A stretch of DNA of 64,000 nucleotides from Molossus alvarezi (GCA_037176705.1 CM073887.1:27655501-27719500), one strand, 5' to 3'. Positions 1-11,411 are shown, counted from the stretch's first letter. Notes: generated from the letters alone by a model not told the origin. Numbers and translations: made by a program.

Positions 1-640
1 TGTAAAGTGATACAACCACTATGGAAAAGAGTACAGAGTTTCCTCGAAAAATTAAAAATTGAGTTAACATAAAATCCAGCAATCTCACAGAAGTATATAT
101 CCAAATAATTGAAATCAGGATCTCAAAGAGATGTATGCACTTCCATATTCATTGCAGCATTATACATAATAGTCAAGATATGGAAACAATCTAAATGTCC
201 ATCAACAGATGAATGGATAAAGAAAATGTGATTTATCCACATTATTATGTGTATAATTATTATATATATTATTATGGATATTATTCAGCCTCACAAAAGA
301 AATAAATCCTTCCATATGCGACAATATGGATAAACCTGGAGGACATTATGCTAAGTGAAATAGAAGAACAAACACTGAATGATTCCACTTGCATAAATTA
401 TCTAAAATAATCAAACCCATAGAAACAAAGAATAGAAAGATGGTTCCTAGGAGCTGTGGGGAGGCAGAAATGAGGAGCTGCCTTTCAACAAGTATAAAGT
501 TTCAGTTACGCAAGATGAATGAGTTCTAGAGATTTGCTCAACATTGTACCTACAGTTAACAATACTGTATTGTGTACTTAACAATTTGTTACAAGGGTGG
601 ATCTAATGTTGTGTGCTTACCATAATTAAAAAAAAATGAT
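1..640 (+). mobile_element. L1 3' end, old (L1M-like)
   Basis: The order of motifs is that of a mammalian L1 3' region in sense orientation: a block resembling 'caatagccaagatatggaaacaa', then 'gtccatcaacagatgaatgg', an AT-rich segment, 'acattatgctaagtgaaat', and a purine-rich stretch. It ends near an A-run at about 629. The copy is truncated by the left window edge and is diverged, so it is an old insertion with no coding capacity. Confidence 0.75.
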
Positions 641-1704
641 GGGAAAGAAGTAGATACCACTATTGTGTGATTTGATTATAAAAGTAGAAACCAGCAAACA
701 TTGCACATTCGTTAGCTTTAGTGTCAAATCATGCATCAAGGTTTTGTTTCTTTTCTGTTGGATCCAATGCCCCGTTCCTCCCAAATAATCCTCCTGATAT
801 ATACTTCACAAGAGTTTTCCTTTGCCATACTCCATCAGTACTTTTATAATGTATTCCAGTTTTTCTGAGTTCTCAGTTATATTATTATATAATTGTGTTC
901 TTGGAGAAACCTCTGTTTACCTTTCCCATCCACGGGTAAGGACTCCATTCTCGTCTTTGGTTCTGAGGCCTGTTGCAGAGATATATGTGTCTGGAGGGTA
1001 CTTTACATTGCTAATCTGGATTGTATCTATTTTTTTAGACTACATTTTCTTGGTTGACTTCTTCATATCCAGAATAATGTACTAAGACATGGTTCATGAA
1101 AATAAGCTTAAGTCTTAGCATGTTTAAAAGTGTTTTTTTTTTTTTTGCTTTTACATTAATTTATAATTTTGAAACCATAAAAATTTTAAATAATCTCTCC
1201 TCAGAACATTGTCTTTATTGTTGATGAGAAGTCTTACATCAGTCTGGTTTTTGTTCCTTTGTAAATAAACTCTTTTATTTTCTCTTTAGAAGCATTTCAA
1301 ATCTTTTTATTATTCGTGTTATGAAATTTCACAATCACACATCTTTTACTTGGTTATATGTCGGTATGTGTATTTGGTTATTGTACTGGGTAGTTGGTAG
1401 ACCTTTAAATATGAAGGCTTGGTCTTTAAATTCTAGAAAATGCTCTTACGGTATTTCTTTTATAGTTTCCTTATCATTTTCTTTATTCTTTTCCTCTAGA
1501 ATTTCTAGAATCAGAATGTGGACTATTTCACTTATGCATATATTTTATCTTTATATTTTGAATTTAATCAGTCAAGAAATATATAGGCATAATTATTTTG
1601 GCCGCTTGTACACTGCATTTCTTCTTTATCTTCAATCTTACTATTGAATTATTATTAATTTCTACAGTCATTTTAATTTCAAAATATTTTTTTCTTATAT
1701 AATG
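641..1704. other. AT-rich DNA without a recognised feature
   Basis: Unique-looking, T-rich sequence with a T-run at about 1132-1146. Two open frames of 87 and 108 codons (822-1085 and 1321-1647, plus strand) have AT-driven, hydrophobic composition and no family motif. I regard them as chance. Parts of 1200-1690 could be very old LINE sequence in antisense, but I cannot align it. Confidence 0.4.
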
Positions 1705-2412
1705 TCAGTTCAAACCTGTGAAGAACTGTGAGTTTGTTTAAGCCAAACTGTCCACAAACTCTGGGAAGCAAAACCTCGATGTATTGAGATAATGTTCTGG
1801 AGAATAGCAGTTTTGCATCTTAATTTATACACTACAATCAAAAGAGAAGATGTAAGTAGGTTACCTGAAATCCACTGGTGATAAATTAGGGAGGTGGGAG
1901 AAAGCAAAGGGTGGGGGAGATCTCCGGGGTTAGATAAAAAGTGAAATGATAGACACATTCTTCTTTTACAGTCAGTGATTAACATGATAATAACAGTGAG
2001 GGGATTTGTGGTTTCTGCCCTGGTGCTTAGATTGTGCCCTGAGGGGTCTGGAAAAAAGAAGAAAGAGAGTTATCCCACATTCCCACAGAGGTATGTTATC
2101 TTTTATGCAAAAAGACAACATGCTCCATTAAGGTGACAGTTTACCTCTGTCAGATGCCAGTTTAGGACATGACTACCTGTCATAAACTTCTTTTAGTTAA
2201 AAAGTTGAAATTTCAAACCATCTTTTGTGGTTACTTTAGGTCTTTGAGTTTGCAAGGCTGTCATGAAGGCGTTCCGGAGCTTGTCAGGTTAGCATGTGGC
2301 CTCTTTTTGTCCGCGTTACTGAATAAACACCCTATTCTTGTCCTATCTGCACTATTATTAAGTGACTCTAAGGTACTAATTTTTAAAAAATTATTTTCTC
2401 TTCGTTGAATTA
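1705..2412 (+). mobile_element. Ancient LTR-retroelement-like repeat
   Basis: This stretch resembles an old mammalian ERV/LTR-type interspersed repeat read on the plus strand. It has conserved-looking blocks around 1713-1800 and 2005-2190, and an AATAAA at about 2321 followed by T/C-rich sequence, as expected near the end of an LTR-like unit. No TSD or coding remnant could be seen. The family name is uncertain, and it could be an internal fragment rather than an LTR. Confidence 0.4.
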
Positions 2413-2518
2413 TTCCTGTCTCTTTGATTCTTTTTAGTTTGAAATTTCTCTTTTATATCCAAGGCACTTCTTAAATATTTGATACTTCTTGGTTGTCCAA
2501 CAAAGGATTTAAAAGTTC

Positions 2519-3334
2519 TGACCCGGCAGGAAATCACATCCACAACGCAAGGCCAATGTAGACAAAACAGCTTTATTGCATGCTCCTGTGTGCAAGCGGG
2601 CTGAGCTGAAGATGGTTCAGCATCGAATAACAGTTGGGGTGTAGGTTATATACTCTACTTTTTTTTTTTTTAATCCTCACCAGAGGACATTTTTGCATTT
2701 ATCTTCAGACAGAGGAGGGGGAGAGAGAGAGAGAAACATCGATGTGAGACAGATACATCCTGGTGGCCACCCACATGACCCCAACCGGGGCCAGAGACAA
2801 ACTGCAACTGAGGTATGTGTCCTTAGTGGGAACTGAACCTGGGACTCTCTGGTCCATGGGCCAACATTCTAGCTGCTGAGCCAAACTGGCCAGTGCTATA
2901 TCCTCTACTTTTAAATTCTGCAGTTCCTGCTGATGTACTCTGCCTGGACCATTGTCCACTTTGCAGTTGGACTGGTCTGGTATCTCGTCCGGCATCTGTT
3001 GGGTAATTCATTGTTTTATGGATAATCCAGAGAGTCCTTATCCCTACTCAACAGAAGGCTGAGCAAAGATCATGCAAGCAACACATTTTTCACAGTTTCT
3101 ACCTTTTGCAAGCTTTTACCTTTACCATGTAAAATATTACTGACCCTTTCAGGATTAAGACAAAATAAAAAGTTAATTTGAGGCTGGTTTATTGACCTTG
3201 TCATTTAGTGGTTGGGCATCATTTTAAGATGTTTGACTGAAAAACTATGAGGGGATGCCTCCTTCTAAGTGACAATATTGGGGCCATGTGACCCAGATCA
3301 GAATCCCAGAAACCAGAATGTCCATTCAATTTCA
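2519..3334 (-). mobile_element. Probable LTR of an endogenous retrovirus, split by a SINE
   Basis: Read on the minus strand, this has LTR architecture. A TATA-like box (complement of 'ttatata', about 2646-2652) is followed about 80 bases later by AATAAA (complement of 'tttatt', about 2572), then a U5-like tail ending ...CA at 2519. Flanking 'gttc' (2515-2518) reappears after a CA at 3335-3338, which would make a roughly 560-bp LTR without the inserted SINE. A second CA-gttc at 2921-2926 would make it implausibly short, so the right border is uncertain. It appears to be a solo LTR with no retroviral coding sequence attached. Confidence 0.45.
2664..2896 (-). mobile_element. Bat tRNA-derived SINE (Ves-like, long type)
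   Basis: It starts on the plus strand with a T-run and 'taatcctcaccagaggacat', continues through a GA-rich tract and a complementary B box, and ends '...gccaaactggccagtg', the complement of the tRNA-like head. Flanking copies of 'tatatactctactt' (2647-2660) and 'tatatcctctactt' (2897-2910), with one mismatch, are the TSD. It landed beside the TATA box of the surrounding LTR. Confidence 0.9.
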
Positions 3335-3534
3335 GTTCATTTAGAGAAAAAACCTAAGGTTTTTGTGCTTTGGGTTCTTTGTTTAGGACAAGGAGTTAAA
3401 TAATTTGGGAGGCCACTTGGAAAGGAATATTTCTATGTGTATTATAAATATACATATATTTGTATATATTTGAAATATTTTTATTGATAAGAATTCATGG
3501 TCAAAAAGACTTAGGAGTTTGTTGTTGACAATGA
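3335..3534. other. No feature recognised
   Basis: AT-rich sequence between the LTR-like unit and the MITE, including a short TA-rich stretch near 3440-3480. I see no repeat motif or coding signal. Confidence 0.4.
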
Positions 3535-3536
3535 TA

Positions 3537-3668
3537 CAGGGGCCGACAAAAGTAGGTTTACAGTTGTTCGTATGGAAAAAATATATAATACAAGAATAAA
3601 TAATAATACAGAAATAAACTCTGTGTTCTGAGTACTCACAACTGTAAACCTACTTTTGCCAAACTGTG
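3537..3668 (+). mobile_element. Tc1/mariner-type MITE
   Basis: A 132-bp element flanked by TA dinucleotides (3535-3536 and 3669-3670). Its ends are inverted repeats about 30 bp long sharing the core 'caaaagtaggtttacagtt'. The middle is A/T-rich and non-coding. TA duplication with long, well-kept inverted repeats is the signature of a non-autonomous mariner/Tc1 element. A relative in opposite orientation is at 58464-58592. Confidence 0.8.
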
Positions 3669-3670
3669 TA

Positions 3671-4337
3671 TATTGAGTTCAAATGAAAATGATTAACTCA
3701 TTAAGCTTTGACTTCTATAATACCAAATTAAATGGCCTTGTACATTGCATTAAATTAATAGTTACATTAACTTAAGTATGTTACCTATGTAACCAAAATT
3801 TAGATGCAGAATTGAGACAGGTGAGAACATGAAATTCATTTCTGTGTAAATACTGGGAAACTTCTGTGTGCCGATGTAGTATAAAACGTTGTTATATAAA
3901 ATCACTTTAAGCACAGTGTTATCCTAGTTCATATATTTACATGTAAAGCTCCCTTCTTATCAGAATAATTGGAACTTCTCACGTATAAGAGAGATATTAC
4001 CACAGAGCTCTGTCCAAAATGCTAGTCGGCAGAATTCTCTGGAAGTTCTAACCAGGACAGAATACCAGGACACAAAAGGAGAATCTGACTCACCCTCAGG
4101 GGATCATAAGAAAGATCTTTTCATATGAACATTATCTAGTTTCTGTCTTCTCATTAATTAGCAAATACTTTTTGCAGATACTCTACATTCTGAGAATAAG
4201 AATACTACACACAAATGACAAAATCTTCCTTTTGTGTAACAGAAATTTAACATCATTTCTACTTTTCAGAAAGTTTTTTTTCCTGGATGTAACCATATTT
4301 TATTTTATTATGATAAGAGCATTGAATATGAGATTTA
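3671..4337. other. No feature recognised
   Basis: AT-rich, unique-looking sequence. A 61-codon open frame at 4172-4357 runs into the adjacent L1 and has no recognisable domain. Confidence 0.4.
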
Positions 4338-5530
4338 CTCTCTTAACAAAATGTTAAGTGTACAATACATTATTGCTGTACCCTGTTGGAAATCAGATCT
4401 CTAGAATGTATTCATCTTGCTTAACTAAAAGTTTGTTTGTTGATTAGTAAGGTATTTCCCCCTTCCTCTGGCCACTGGTAACCACCACTCCACTAACTGT
4501 ACTCTTTGAGTCTATGAATTTGACTATTTTTTAAAAATTTATCTTTATTGTTGAAAGTATTCCAGATGCCCCCGCCCCCCCTTTTAGATACCTCATATAA
4601 GTGGGATTATGCAGTATTTGTTTTTCTCTGACTGGTTTATTTCACTAAGCATGTCCTCCAGGTTCATCCCTGTTGTCACATAGGGCAGAATTTCCTTCTA
4701 TGTTAAAGCTAAACAGTACTCCATTGTATGTACATGCCATGTTTTCTTTGTCTCTTCATCTGTCAATGGATATTTAGATTGTATCCACATCTTGGCTATT
4801 GTGAATACCACTGCAGTGACATAGCAGTGTTAATATCTTTTTGAAATCTTGATTGCAATTCTTTTTAAGAAATACCTGAAACTGGGATTACTGGATCGTA
4901 TGATAATTCTATTTTTAATTTTTAAGGAACTTCCACGTGTTTTTCAGAGCAGCTGCACCATTTTGCCTCCCACAGCAGTGTGCAAGCATTCAAAACTTTT
5001 CCATATCTGCACCAACAGGTTATCTTTTTTTTATATAATAGCTATTCTAACAGGTGTGATATTGCATTGTAGTTTTAATTTGGATTCCTCTGGTAGTGAT
5101 GTTGAGACTTTTTTCCATTTATCTGCTAGCTGTTTGATTTCTTCTTTGGAGAAACATTTATGCAAGTCCTTGGCCCATTTTAATTTATTTTATTTTCTAT
5201 TTTTGGTTAATCCTCACTTTAGGTTATTTTATTATTATTATTATTTTTAGATAAAGTGGAAGAGAGGGAGGGGGAGAGAGAGAAACATCAATGTGAGAAA
5301 GACATGTTGATTGGTTGCCTCCCATGTGACCCTGACTGGAGACAGGGATTGAATTTGTAACCTAGGTATGTGCCCTTGACTGGGAATTAGACCCTAGACC
5401 CTTAGGTTTTCTGGTCAATGCTCTAACCACTGAGCAAAATTGGCCAGGGCCTTAACCCATTTTTAAATCTGGTTATTAGTTTTTGTAAATTCATTTTAAT
5501 GAAACCTAATCTACTATTCAAAGGATGGGT
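4338..5530 (-). mobile_element. L1 3' region, antisense, interrupted by a SINE
   Basis: The plus strand shows the reverse-complement hallmarks of L1 3' sequence in order: 'gtgggattatgcagtatttg', 'catgtcctccaggttcatcc', 'actccattgtatgtac', 'tcttcatctgtcaatggata', 'tggctattgtgaatac', 'actgggattactggatc' and 'cagtgtgcaagcattc'. After the SINE at 5185-5452 the L1 resumes with 'cccatttttaaatctggtta', so the SINE is younger. The 133-codon frame at 4849-5250 reads antisense L1 and is not a gene. Confidence 0.8.
5185..5452 (-). mobile_element. Bat tRNA-derived SINE (long type) nested in L1
   Basis: Starts with T-rich sequence and 'ggttaatcctcactttag', then a GA-rich tract and '...gagcaaaattggccagggcc'. 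The flanks 'cttggcccatttta' (about 5169-5182) and 'cttaacccattttta' (about 5452) are diverged copies of the L1 target. This gives both the TSD and the nesting order. Confidence 0.85.
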
Positions 5531-5689
5531 GCGTGTGTATGTGTGTGTGTTCTAATAAAACTTTATTTATAAGTACTGGAAGTGAGCCAGATTTGGCTTT
5601 CAGGTCGTAGTTTCATAAGAATTATTGTAGAACATTTCTTTTCTTCAAGACTCATTCTCTTATCCAATTCATAAAAACATCTCTAATCT
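5531..5689. repeat. TG-rich spacer
   Basis: A short (TG)n run at about 5529-5550, then sequence with no clear assignment up to the L2 piece. Confidence 0.4.
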
Positions 5690-6095
5690 GTTCACTTCTT
5701 GCCAACCTCTAAAACCTTCACCCCGGAGCAAGCTGTTCTCATCTCTTGCCTGGACCACTTATTATAGGAGGCTCCTGATTGGTTTCTCTGACTCAACTCT
5801 TGTCCTTCTACAGTCTATTCTTCACATAGCAGCTGGGGTTTTCCTTTCAAAATTCACATCTGATCATGTTACTCTTCACTTAAAACCATTCAATGGCTTT
5901 ACACTTTCTTAAGATAAAGATCCAAATCCTTGTTATGGCTTATGCCATGCTACATGGTGTGACCCTACTTATCTTTTTAAACTTTTCTCCCACCAGTCTC
6001 CCCCACTCATTGTGCCTTAGCAACACTGGCTTTCTTTTAGTTCTTCAAACATACCAAGCTCTTCCATACCTAAGGACCTTATAAAGAAATTTTCC
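5690..6095 (+). mobile_element. LINE-2 fragment, sense (3' of ORF2)
   Basis: Matches the order of motifs downstream of the L2 reverse transcriptase: 'ctcttgcctggaccac', 'aggctcctgattggttt', 'tacagtctattcttcacata' followed by 'gcagc', 'gatcatgttactcttcact', 'aaaaccattcaatggct' and a late 'accaagctcttcc' block. It is heavily diverged, which fits an ancient family. The 63-codon frame at 5893-6084 is residual L2. Confidence 0.6.
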
Positions 6096-7040
6096 AACTT
6101 ATTTTGTTACACAAAATAATCAAAATATACAGAAAAACTCACTTTGGTCTTGTCATCTGCCTATTCCCAAGCTCCTCTCCCTTTTCTATTTGCTCGTAAA
6201 TCTGAGAGAATAATCTGAAGTAAAAAGACTAAGTGCCCTGTTGTCAGAGTCTGTTTTTCTAATTGTGATCCCGAGAAAATTGGTTGCTTTCTCAGGCACA
6301 ATTTGTCATCTGTGTAAGGACGATAACAACTGTGGACTCATTGGCTTGTTTGGAGGATTAAACTAGACAACATGTGTGACAGTGCCCAACATTAGCTGAG
6401 TATAGAATACAATCTTAAAAATGAAATTTGTTTTTCAGTCTACTTCCTCCTTTCCTACCCAGGTTTCTAATAGTTTAGTTGACATTTAATTAAGCTCTTT
6501 ACAATGCTCTTTTTTGTCTGTAGCCTGTTACACAATTTCCTCCCCATCTTAATCCTTGGGTTATTTAGATCCCTTAGAAAATAAAGCCCACCAATGCACC
6601 AATGCAGGGTCCCTTAACCAAGCTAGATTCAGCCATGTTTCTATGGATAGTCTCCTTGGTAAGAGAAAACAACATCAATATTATGTGAAACCTGATGGCT
6701 TTCTGTGGTAAAGATCAAGAATTCTACATATTCTCCAAATGCTAAAAAAAAAAAAAAAAAAAAAGAACACTACTTTCGGGAGATAATTTTATCATTTCAT
6801 AGTATCACTAACCAACTCTTGATTTTTGTGGGAGTAATTTTTTAGTTTGTAGATTAACCTTGTCTTTTATGTCCCCATTCTTATTTTGTCTGCTCTTGGC
6901 TATTTTTGCACCTCATTAGTGCCTCCATGAAGGATGGAAAATGAAAATAAAGGAAAGTAAACTCAGATTCAGACAGTATCTATGTAACATAAAATGCACT
7001 TTCAGGATAAAACAAAACCCATTGGGTTGGCTGTGACAAT
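6096..7040. other. Mostly unclassified; weak MIR and an A-run
   Basis: 6225-6425 has the general pattern of a plus-strand MIR SINE ('gaggattaaa', 'gacagtgcccaacattagc') but is too diverged for certainty. A run of about 22 A lies at 6743-6764 without an obvious retrocopy upstream. The remainder looks unique. Confidence 0.35.
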
Positions 7041-7283
7041 CTTTCTTTTCTTTTCTTTTTTTGTTAATCTGCACCAGAGGATATTTTCCCATTGATTTTT
7101 TAAATAGAGTGGGGAGAGAAACATTGATGTGAAAGAGACACGTTGATTGGTTGACTCCCTCATGATCCCAACCAGGGCCAGGGATTGAACCTGCAACCCA
7201 GTTCTGCCCTTGACTAGGAATTGAGCCTGCACCCATACAGTCCAAGGGCTGACACCCTAACCACTGAGCAAAACCTGCCAGTG
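7041..7283 (-). mobile_element. Bat tRNA-derived SINE (long type)
   Basis: A T/C-rich start, then 'gttaatctgcaccagagg', 'attttcccattgattttt', a short GA tract, 'ttgattggttgactccc' and the terminal 'actgagcaaaacctgccag'. It is more diverged than its neighbours and no TSD could be fixed. Two overlapping minus-strand frames of 109 and 76 codons cross it and are SINE-derived. Confidence 0.8.
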
Positions 7284-7539
7284 GATCTTAATGACTGAGT
7301 TATACTCAATATTTGATTTCTGACTGTTAGATGCACAGTGCTGGTCAGCTACTACAACTCAATCTTCTTGAAATGGTTGATTGATATTTATTACTACAGT
7401 GATATCCATCAGCCACCAGGCCATCAAGCATGCTGAGTGATTGTTGTGATCTTTGACTGGTGGGCAGGTAGCTTTCAGCCTCATCCTGGTCTGTGTGCTG
7501 ATTCACTTACTTATTCTCCTTCTACCTCTGCTTGGCATC
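7284..7539 (-). other. Sequence 3' of the retropseudogene
   Basis: Lies downstream of the decayed coding copy on the minus strand and could be its 3' untranslated region. The complement of 'tttatt' near 7386-7392 gives an AATAAA, but I see no adjoining A-tail, so the end of the retrocopy is undefined. Confidence 0.35.
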
Positions 7540-8169
7540 TCACAGCAATTTCAAATTTTCTAGGAACTTGTCAGATACACTGACAGCCTAGGAGCCAAAA
7601 TAGCTAGTGATGTCAAGGACTTAGGAAGGTCTGACCACTCATTTTTCTGGCTGGAATGAAGGAAGGTTTGGTTTACATTCTCGAGTGATCTGTTCTGGGT
7701 AAGACCAATAGTCTTCCATTTTTTCCTGAGAATTTCTTTTTCTATAAATGTCATCAGTCCTTGCCAAAGATATAACCTTGCCAACAAAACCTGACTTGTT
7801 TTTCAAAACATCAAAATTCAGCTTATTACAACCAGTTACACCGTCTGTAGTTATCTTAGTGTTATATTTTGTTAACACTTTCTGTTCACAGATTTGATTG
7901 AGACTATGGATATCTATGGATTTCAAATATGAGTGCTTTAAATTTTCCTTAGCATGAGAATTAAGAGTAGGATGAAGTCCATTGAGTTGTGCATAAATAA
8001 GTTATTGTTTCAAAGCAGCATTAAACTCTTGACCAGACTGCTTTTCTATTGTTAAACAATCTGAACTTTGATAAAGCTTCTAAAATACCTATCTATTAAC
8101 TGTTTCTTTTGAATTCAGTGTCTCTGAATGAGTCCTTCTTCCCATAGAAATAGGATAGAAAGAAGCCAT
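7540..8169 (-). pseudogene. Probable processed pseudogene of an unidentified protein
   Basis: On the minus strand a frame begins with ATG at 8169-8167 and reads protein-like sequence for about 176 codons without introns. It is broken only by three in-frame stops: TAG at 8091-8089, TAG at 8082-8080 and TAA at 8004-8002, codons 27, 30 and 56. All three could derive from glutamine codons by one C-to-T change each. An extra base in an A-run near 7641 then shifts the frame, and good protein-like sequence continues in the next frame to a TAG at about 7560; a TGA at 7542-7540 is an alternative original stop. The composition is rich in K, N, S and E and soluble, with no membrane segment or signal peptide. 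I do not recognise the parent. The lack of introns and the decay favour a retrocopy. A decayed old exon, or a coincidence in AT-rich DNA, is less likely. Confidence 0.6.
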
Positions 8170-9011
8170 GTGCAATTCTAGTCAGACAGTTATCGGTATT
8201 TCAATTGCCTATCATTGTCTTAATATTGTTCATTCTCGTTTTCAAACTGTAATATTAAATATTGGAATTTCTCCTCCCTTCCCATTGGCTGAAATGGCCA
8301 GAGTTGCCCTCTGAATGTTAGAATGACCCTAGTAAGGAAAAATTGGAGTAACTGTGGCAGAGTCTTTTCTGGCCAGGCTCTTTTTTGTAAAATTTAGATT
8401 GAAAACATTTATGACAGGACATGCTGATGAGGCCAAAAAAAGGGGATTAGGAAGAAAAGGGAGGAACAGAAAATTAATGAGGAATTTTCATGAAGAACAA
8501 AGAACAATAGAGCTGTATTTTCCTAAATTTAGGGTCTTATGAATACGCTCTGTGTCCTGCAGTATGAGAGAGAGGTAAGCCAGTTGCTGAGAGTCTGACC
8601 TTCTTTGAATATCTCATTACTATTATTATTTTTAAAGGAATTAGGCTGAAAAGGAAATGAATGAGGTAAGTTGGCAAAGTGTAAAATTCATTTCACATAC
8701 TTTCCTGGGTCTCAAGAGACTAGTTCATGGATTTGAAAGGCCAGGTCCCTGTATGTATGAGGAAGAATGACCTAGACTCCAGGACGTTGCGGTGGTAGAC
8801 AATAATCTCATTGTAAAAATTTATGACAGTAGTGAAATTAATTAACTCTCTCCTCCAATTGTGTGAGGCAACAGTAAGAGTTAGAACTCAGAGGAGCACC
8901 CCAGCAGGGGCCACAGACTTTAGAGGGGTACAAGGAGGGACAGTACTTTTCTATCACCAGATTGTCACAGTCATATCAAAAAGAAATTGGTTGAGAACAA
9001 CATCAACAAAC
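8170..9011. other. No feature recognised
   Basis: Unique-looking sequence upstream of the pseudogene start and before the next SINE. The 62-codon frame at 8354-8542 is basic but has no known motif. No repeat signature is seen. Confidence 0.4.
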
Positions 9012-9022
9012 GAGACACTTCT

Positions 9023-9284
9023 TGCCCTGGCCAGTTTGGCTCAGTGGTTAGAGCGTCAGCCTGCAGTACAGAGGGACCCGGGTTCAGTTCCTGCCAAGGG
9101 CACGTGTGTCAGTTGCAGTTTGTCCCCGGCCCTGGTTGGGTCGTGTGGGTGGCAGCCACTTGATGTGTTGCTTTCACGTCAATGTTTCTCTCTCTCTCTC
9201 TCCCTCTCATTCCCTCCTGCTCTATCTGAACAAAAAATGGAAAAATATCCTCGGGTGAGGATAAAAAAAAAAAAAACAGAGAGA
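9023..9284 (+). mobile_element. Bat tRNA-derived SINE (long type), well kept
   Basis: Sense copy of about 262 bp. Head 'ccctggccagtttggctcag' with the Pol III A box, B-box-like 'gggttcagttcc', a TC-rich block, 'gaacaaaaaatggaaaaata', 'tcctcgggtgaggat' and an A-tail. A perfect 11-bp TSD 'gagacacttct' lies at 9012-9022 and 9285-9295. The 164-codon frame at 8823-9317 runs through it and is SINE-derived. Confidence 0.95.
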
Positions 9285-9295
9285 GAGACACTTCT

Positions 9296-10150
9296 CTCCC
9301 CCATATTGAACATATAATTTAGATCTTAGGTTGCTTTTAAAAACTAAATATAGGATAATTAACTCTCTTATCAGACGGCAGCCAGACTGCAATGATTATT
9401 TAGAAGAGCTAGAAAGGGAATCTGTTCTATAGTCAACATGACCTTTATCATTTATTTGATTGTTTATCTGGCTGCTTCAGAAAGTTTTTTTCAGAAAAAA
9501 TTTTTTTTAACTACATGGGTAAATGTCTTTTTAGTCTTTATTAATTGATTTTTAAAGTCACATTCAGAATTCCATGCCTTGCTTTTGCAAAGGTCAGGAA
9601 TGTTTTGTACATAAATGGCATAGGGAGTGGGGAGCGTTCTATAAATAATATTTTTTATTTCAAAAGGTCAAATGAGAAGGAAGAAAAATTCATCTTTGTA
9701 CTTTATGTGTCTCACTCATATTATGTGCTCTTGAAAATGAATTTCCTTGTTAATACAGCATGTGATATGCTGTTCTTAACACTGACATTTCCCCCTGTCT
9801 AACCTGGATTTTACTGTGTCCTGGTTTGAAGAATAAGCCTCATCCGGCTCAGCAGCTGGTAGTCACCTGATTAGGGGAATCATTGGGACCACGAGACTTT
9901 TAGAGTTGGGAGGTATGTTCAAGATTATCTTAAAGACCTTCTTTTTCCAAAGGACACATGAAGATGAGGCATGTTACATGACTTTTTCTAGTAAGAGAAC
10001 TAGTTACGTCTGAGTGGAACCAGAACCTAGCTACCCTGATTCTCAGTTTTGTACTCATGCTGATGCAATCTCCAAGAGCTGATGGAAACACTGCTTTTAG
10101 AAGGAATGTCTTCACAAAGTTAGTTTTTAAAAATAAAGTCATAATTACAA
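9296..10150. other. Mostly unclassified; weak antisense MIR
   Basis: 9945-10075 resembles an antisense MIR ('gatgaggcatgttacatgac', then an accession-like 'accagaacctagct'). The remainder has no recognised feature. Confidence 0.35.
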
Positions 10151-10184
10151 AGAATTTTATTTTATTTTAAATAAATCTTTATTG

Positions 10185-10389
10185 CCTGGCCAGTGTGGCT
10201 CAGTGGATTGAGCTTTGTCCCATGGACTGAGGGGTTCTGGTTTGATTTCTGGTCAGGGCACATGCCTGGGTTTCTGGCTTGATTCTCAGCAGAGGGTGTG
10301 CAGGAGCAGCCGATCCATGTTTCTCTCTCACATTGAAGTTTCTATTTTTCTCTTCTTTCCTCTCTCTCCAAAAAAAACTGAAAAAAAAT
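10185..10389 (+). mobile_element. Bat tRNA-derived SINE (short type)
   Basis: Sense copy with 'ctggccagtgtggctcagtg', B-box-like 'ggtttgatttctgg', 'cagggcacatgcc' and a TC-rich tail into an A-run. The TSD 'taaataaatctttattg' (about 10168-10184) and 'taaataaatctttactg' (about 10391-10407) has one mismatch. The 93-, 60- and 94-codon frames crossing it are SINE/L1-derived. Confidence 0.9.
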
Positions 10390-11411
10390 TTAAATAAATC
10401 TTTACTGAGGTAAGATATGAATACAGAAAGGTGCCAAATAATACATGTATACTTTGACGAATCATCACAAAGTAAACACATTTATGGAACCAATACCCAA
10501 ATAAAGAAAGAGAATAGTGACTGCACCCCAGAAACATGCCCTTGGGTCCTTTCTCGGTCACTATTCTTACCTCCTCCCCAGAGACAATAACAATAATGAT
10601 TTCTGTCACCATGTATTGGATTTTGCTTGTTTTAGAACTTTATATATAAATATATTCTTCTGACCTAGCTTTTTTCCCCTCAAGATATCGTTTGTAAAAT
10701 TTATCAATGTTATTTCACATAGTTTGTTCCTTTTCACTGATGTATGGTCTCCCTTTGTATGAATATGTCACCATTTATTTATCTGCTCCAATATTGATGA
10801 AAAATTGGGTTGTTTCCAGTTTTGAACAGCTACAAATAGTATTACTATGAACATTCTTGTTTATGTCTTTGGATGCACATATACACCCTATCTTGTAGGT
10901 GTATTTCTAGGAAGAAGTAAAGCAGTGAATGCCTATGGGTAGTAAACACTGAGCTTTCCAAAGGAGCATTGCAGGTTTACACTCCCGACGGCAGGACGTA
11001 ACTTGTTCCACGTCAGAACAAACTTGCTGTTACCAGAATTTTTAATGTTATCGATTCTGGAATATGTGTTGTGAGGTCTTATTGTGATTTTGATTTGCAT
11101 TTTTTAAATTGCTGATTATTTTGAACACTTTTAAAATATTTTTTATTGGCCTTCTTGTATTTTCCCTTTTTGAAGTGGCGATTCAAGTATTTTACACGTT
11201 TCTCTTGAGTTTTTCTACTTTTATTGATTGGTAGGAGTTCTTTAGACATTCTAGATAAGTTATTTGTTAGCTAAATACGTTACAAATGTGTTCTAGTCTG
11301 TGGCTTGGCTTTTTATTCTCTCAATAGTGTGTTTTGATGAAAAGATATTCCTAATTATAGTGTAGTCCAATGTATCAATTTTTTCCCTTGTGGTTAGCAT
11401 TGGGTTTTGTG

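Noticed and set aside
6743..6764. Retrogene A-tail
   Set aside because: The run of A has no recognisable coding or repeat body next to it and no TSD was seen.
8823..9317. 164-codon open frame
   Set aside because: Most of it is a sense bat SINE with a perfect TSD.
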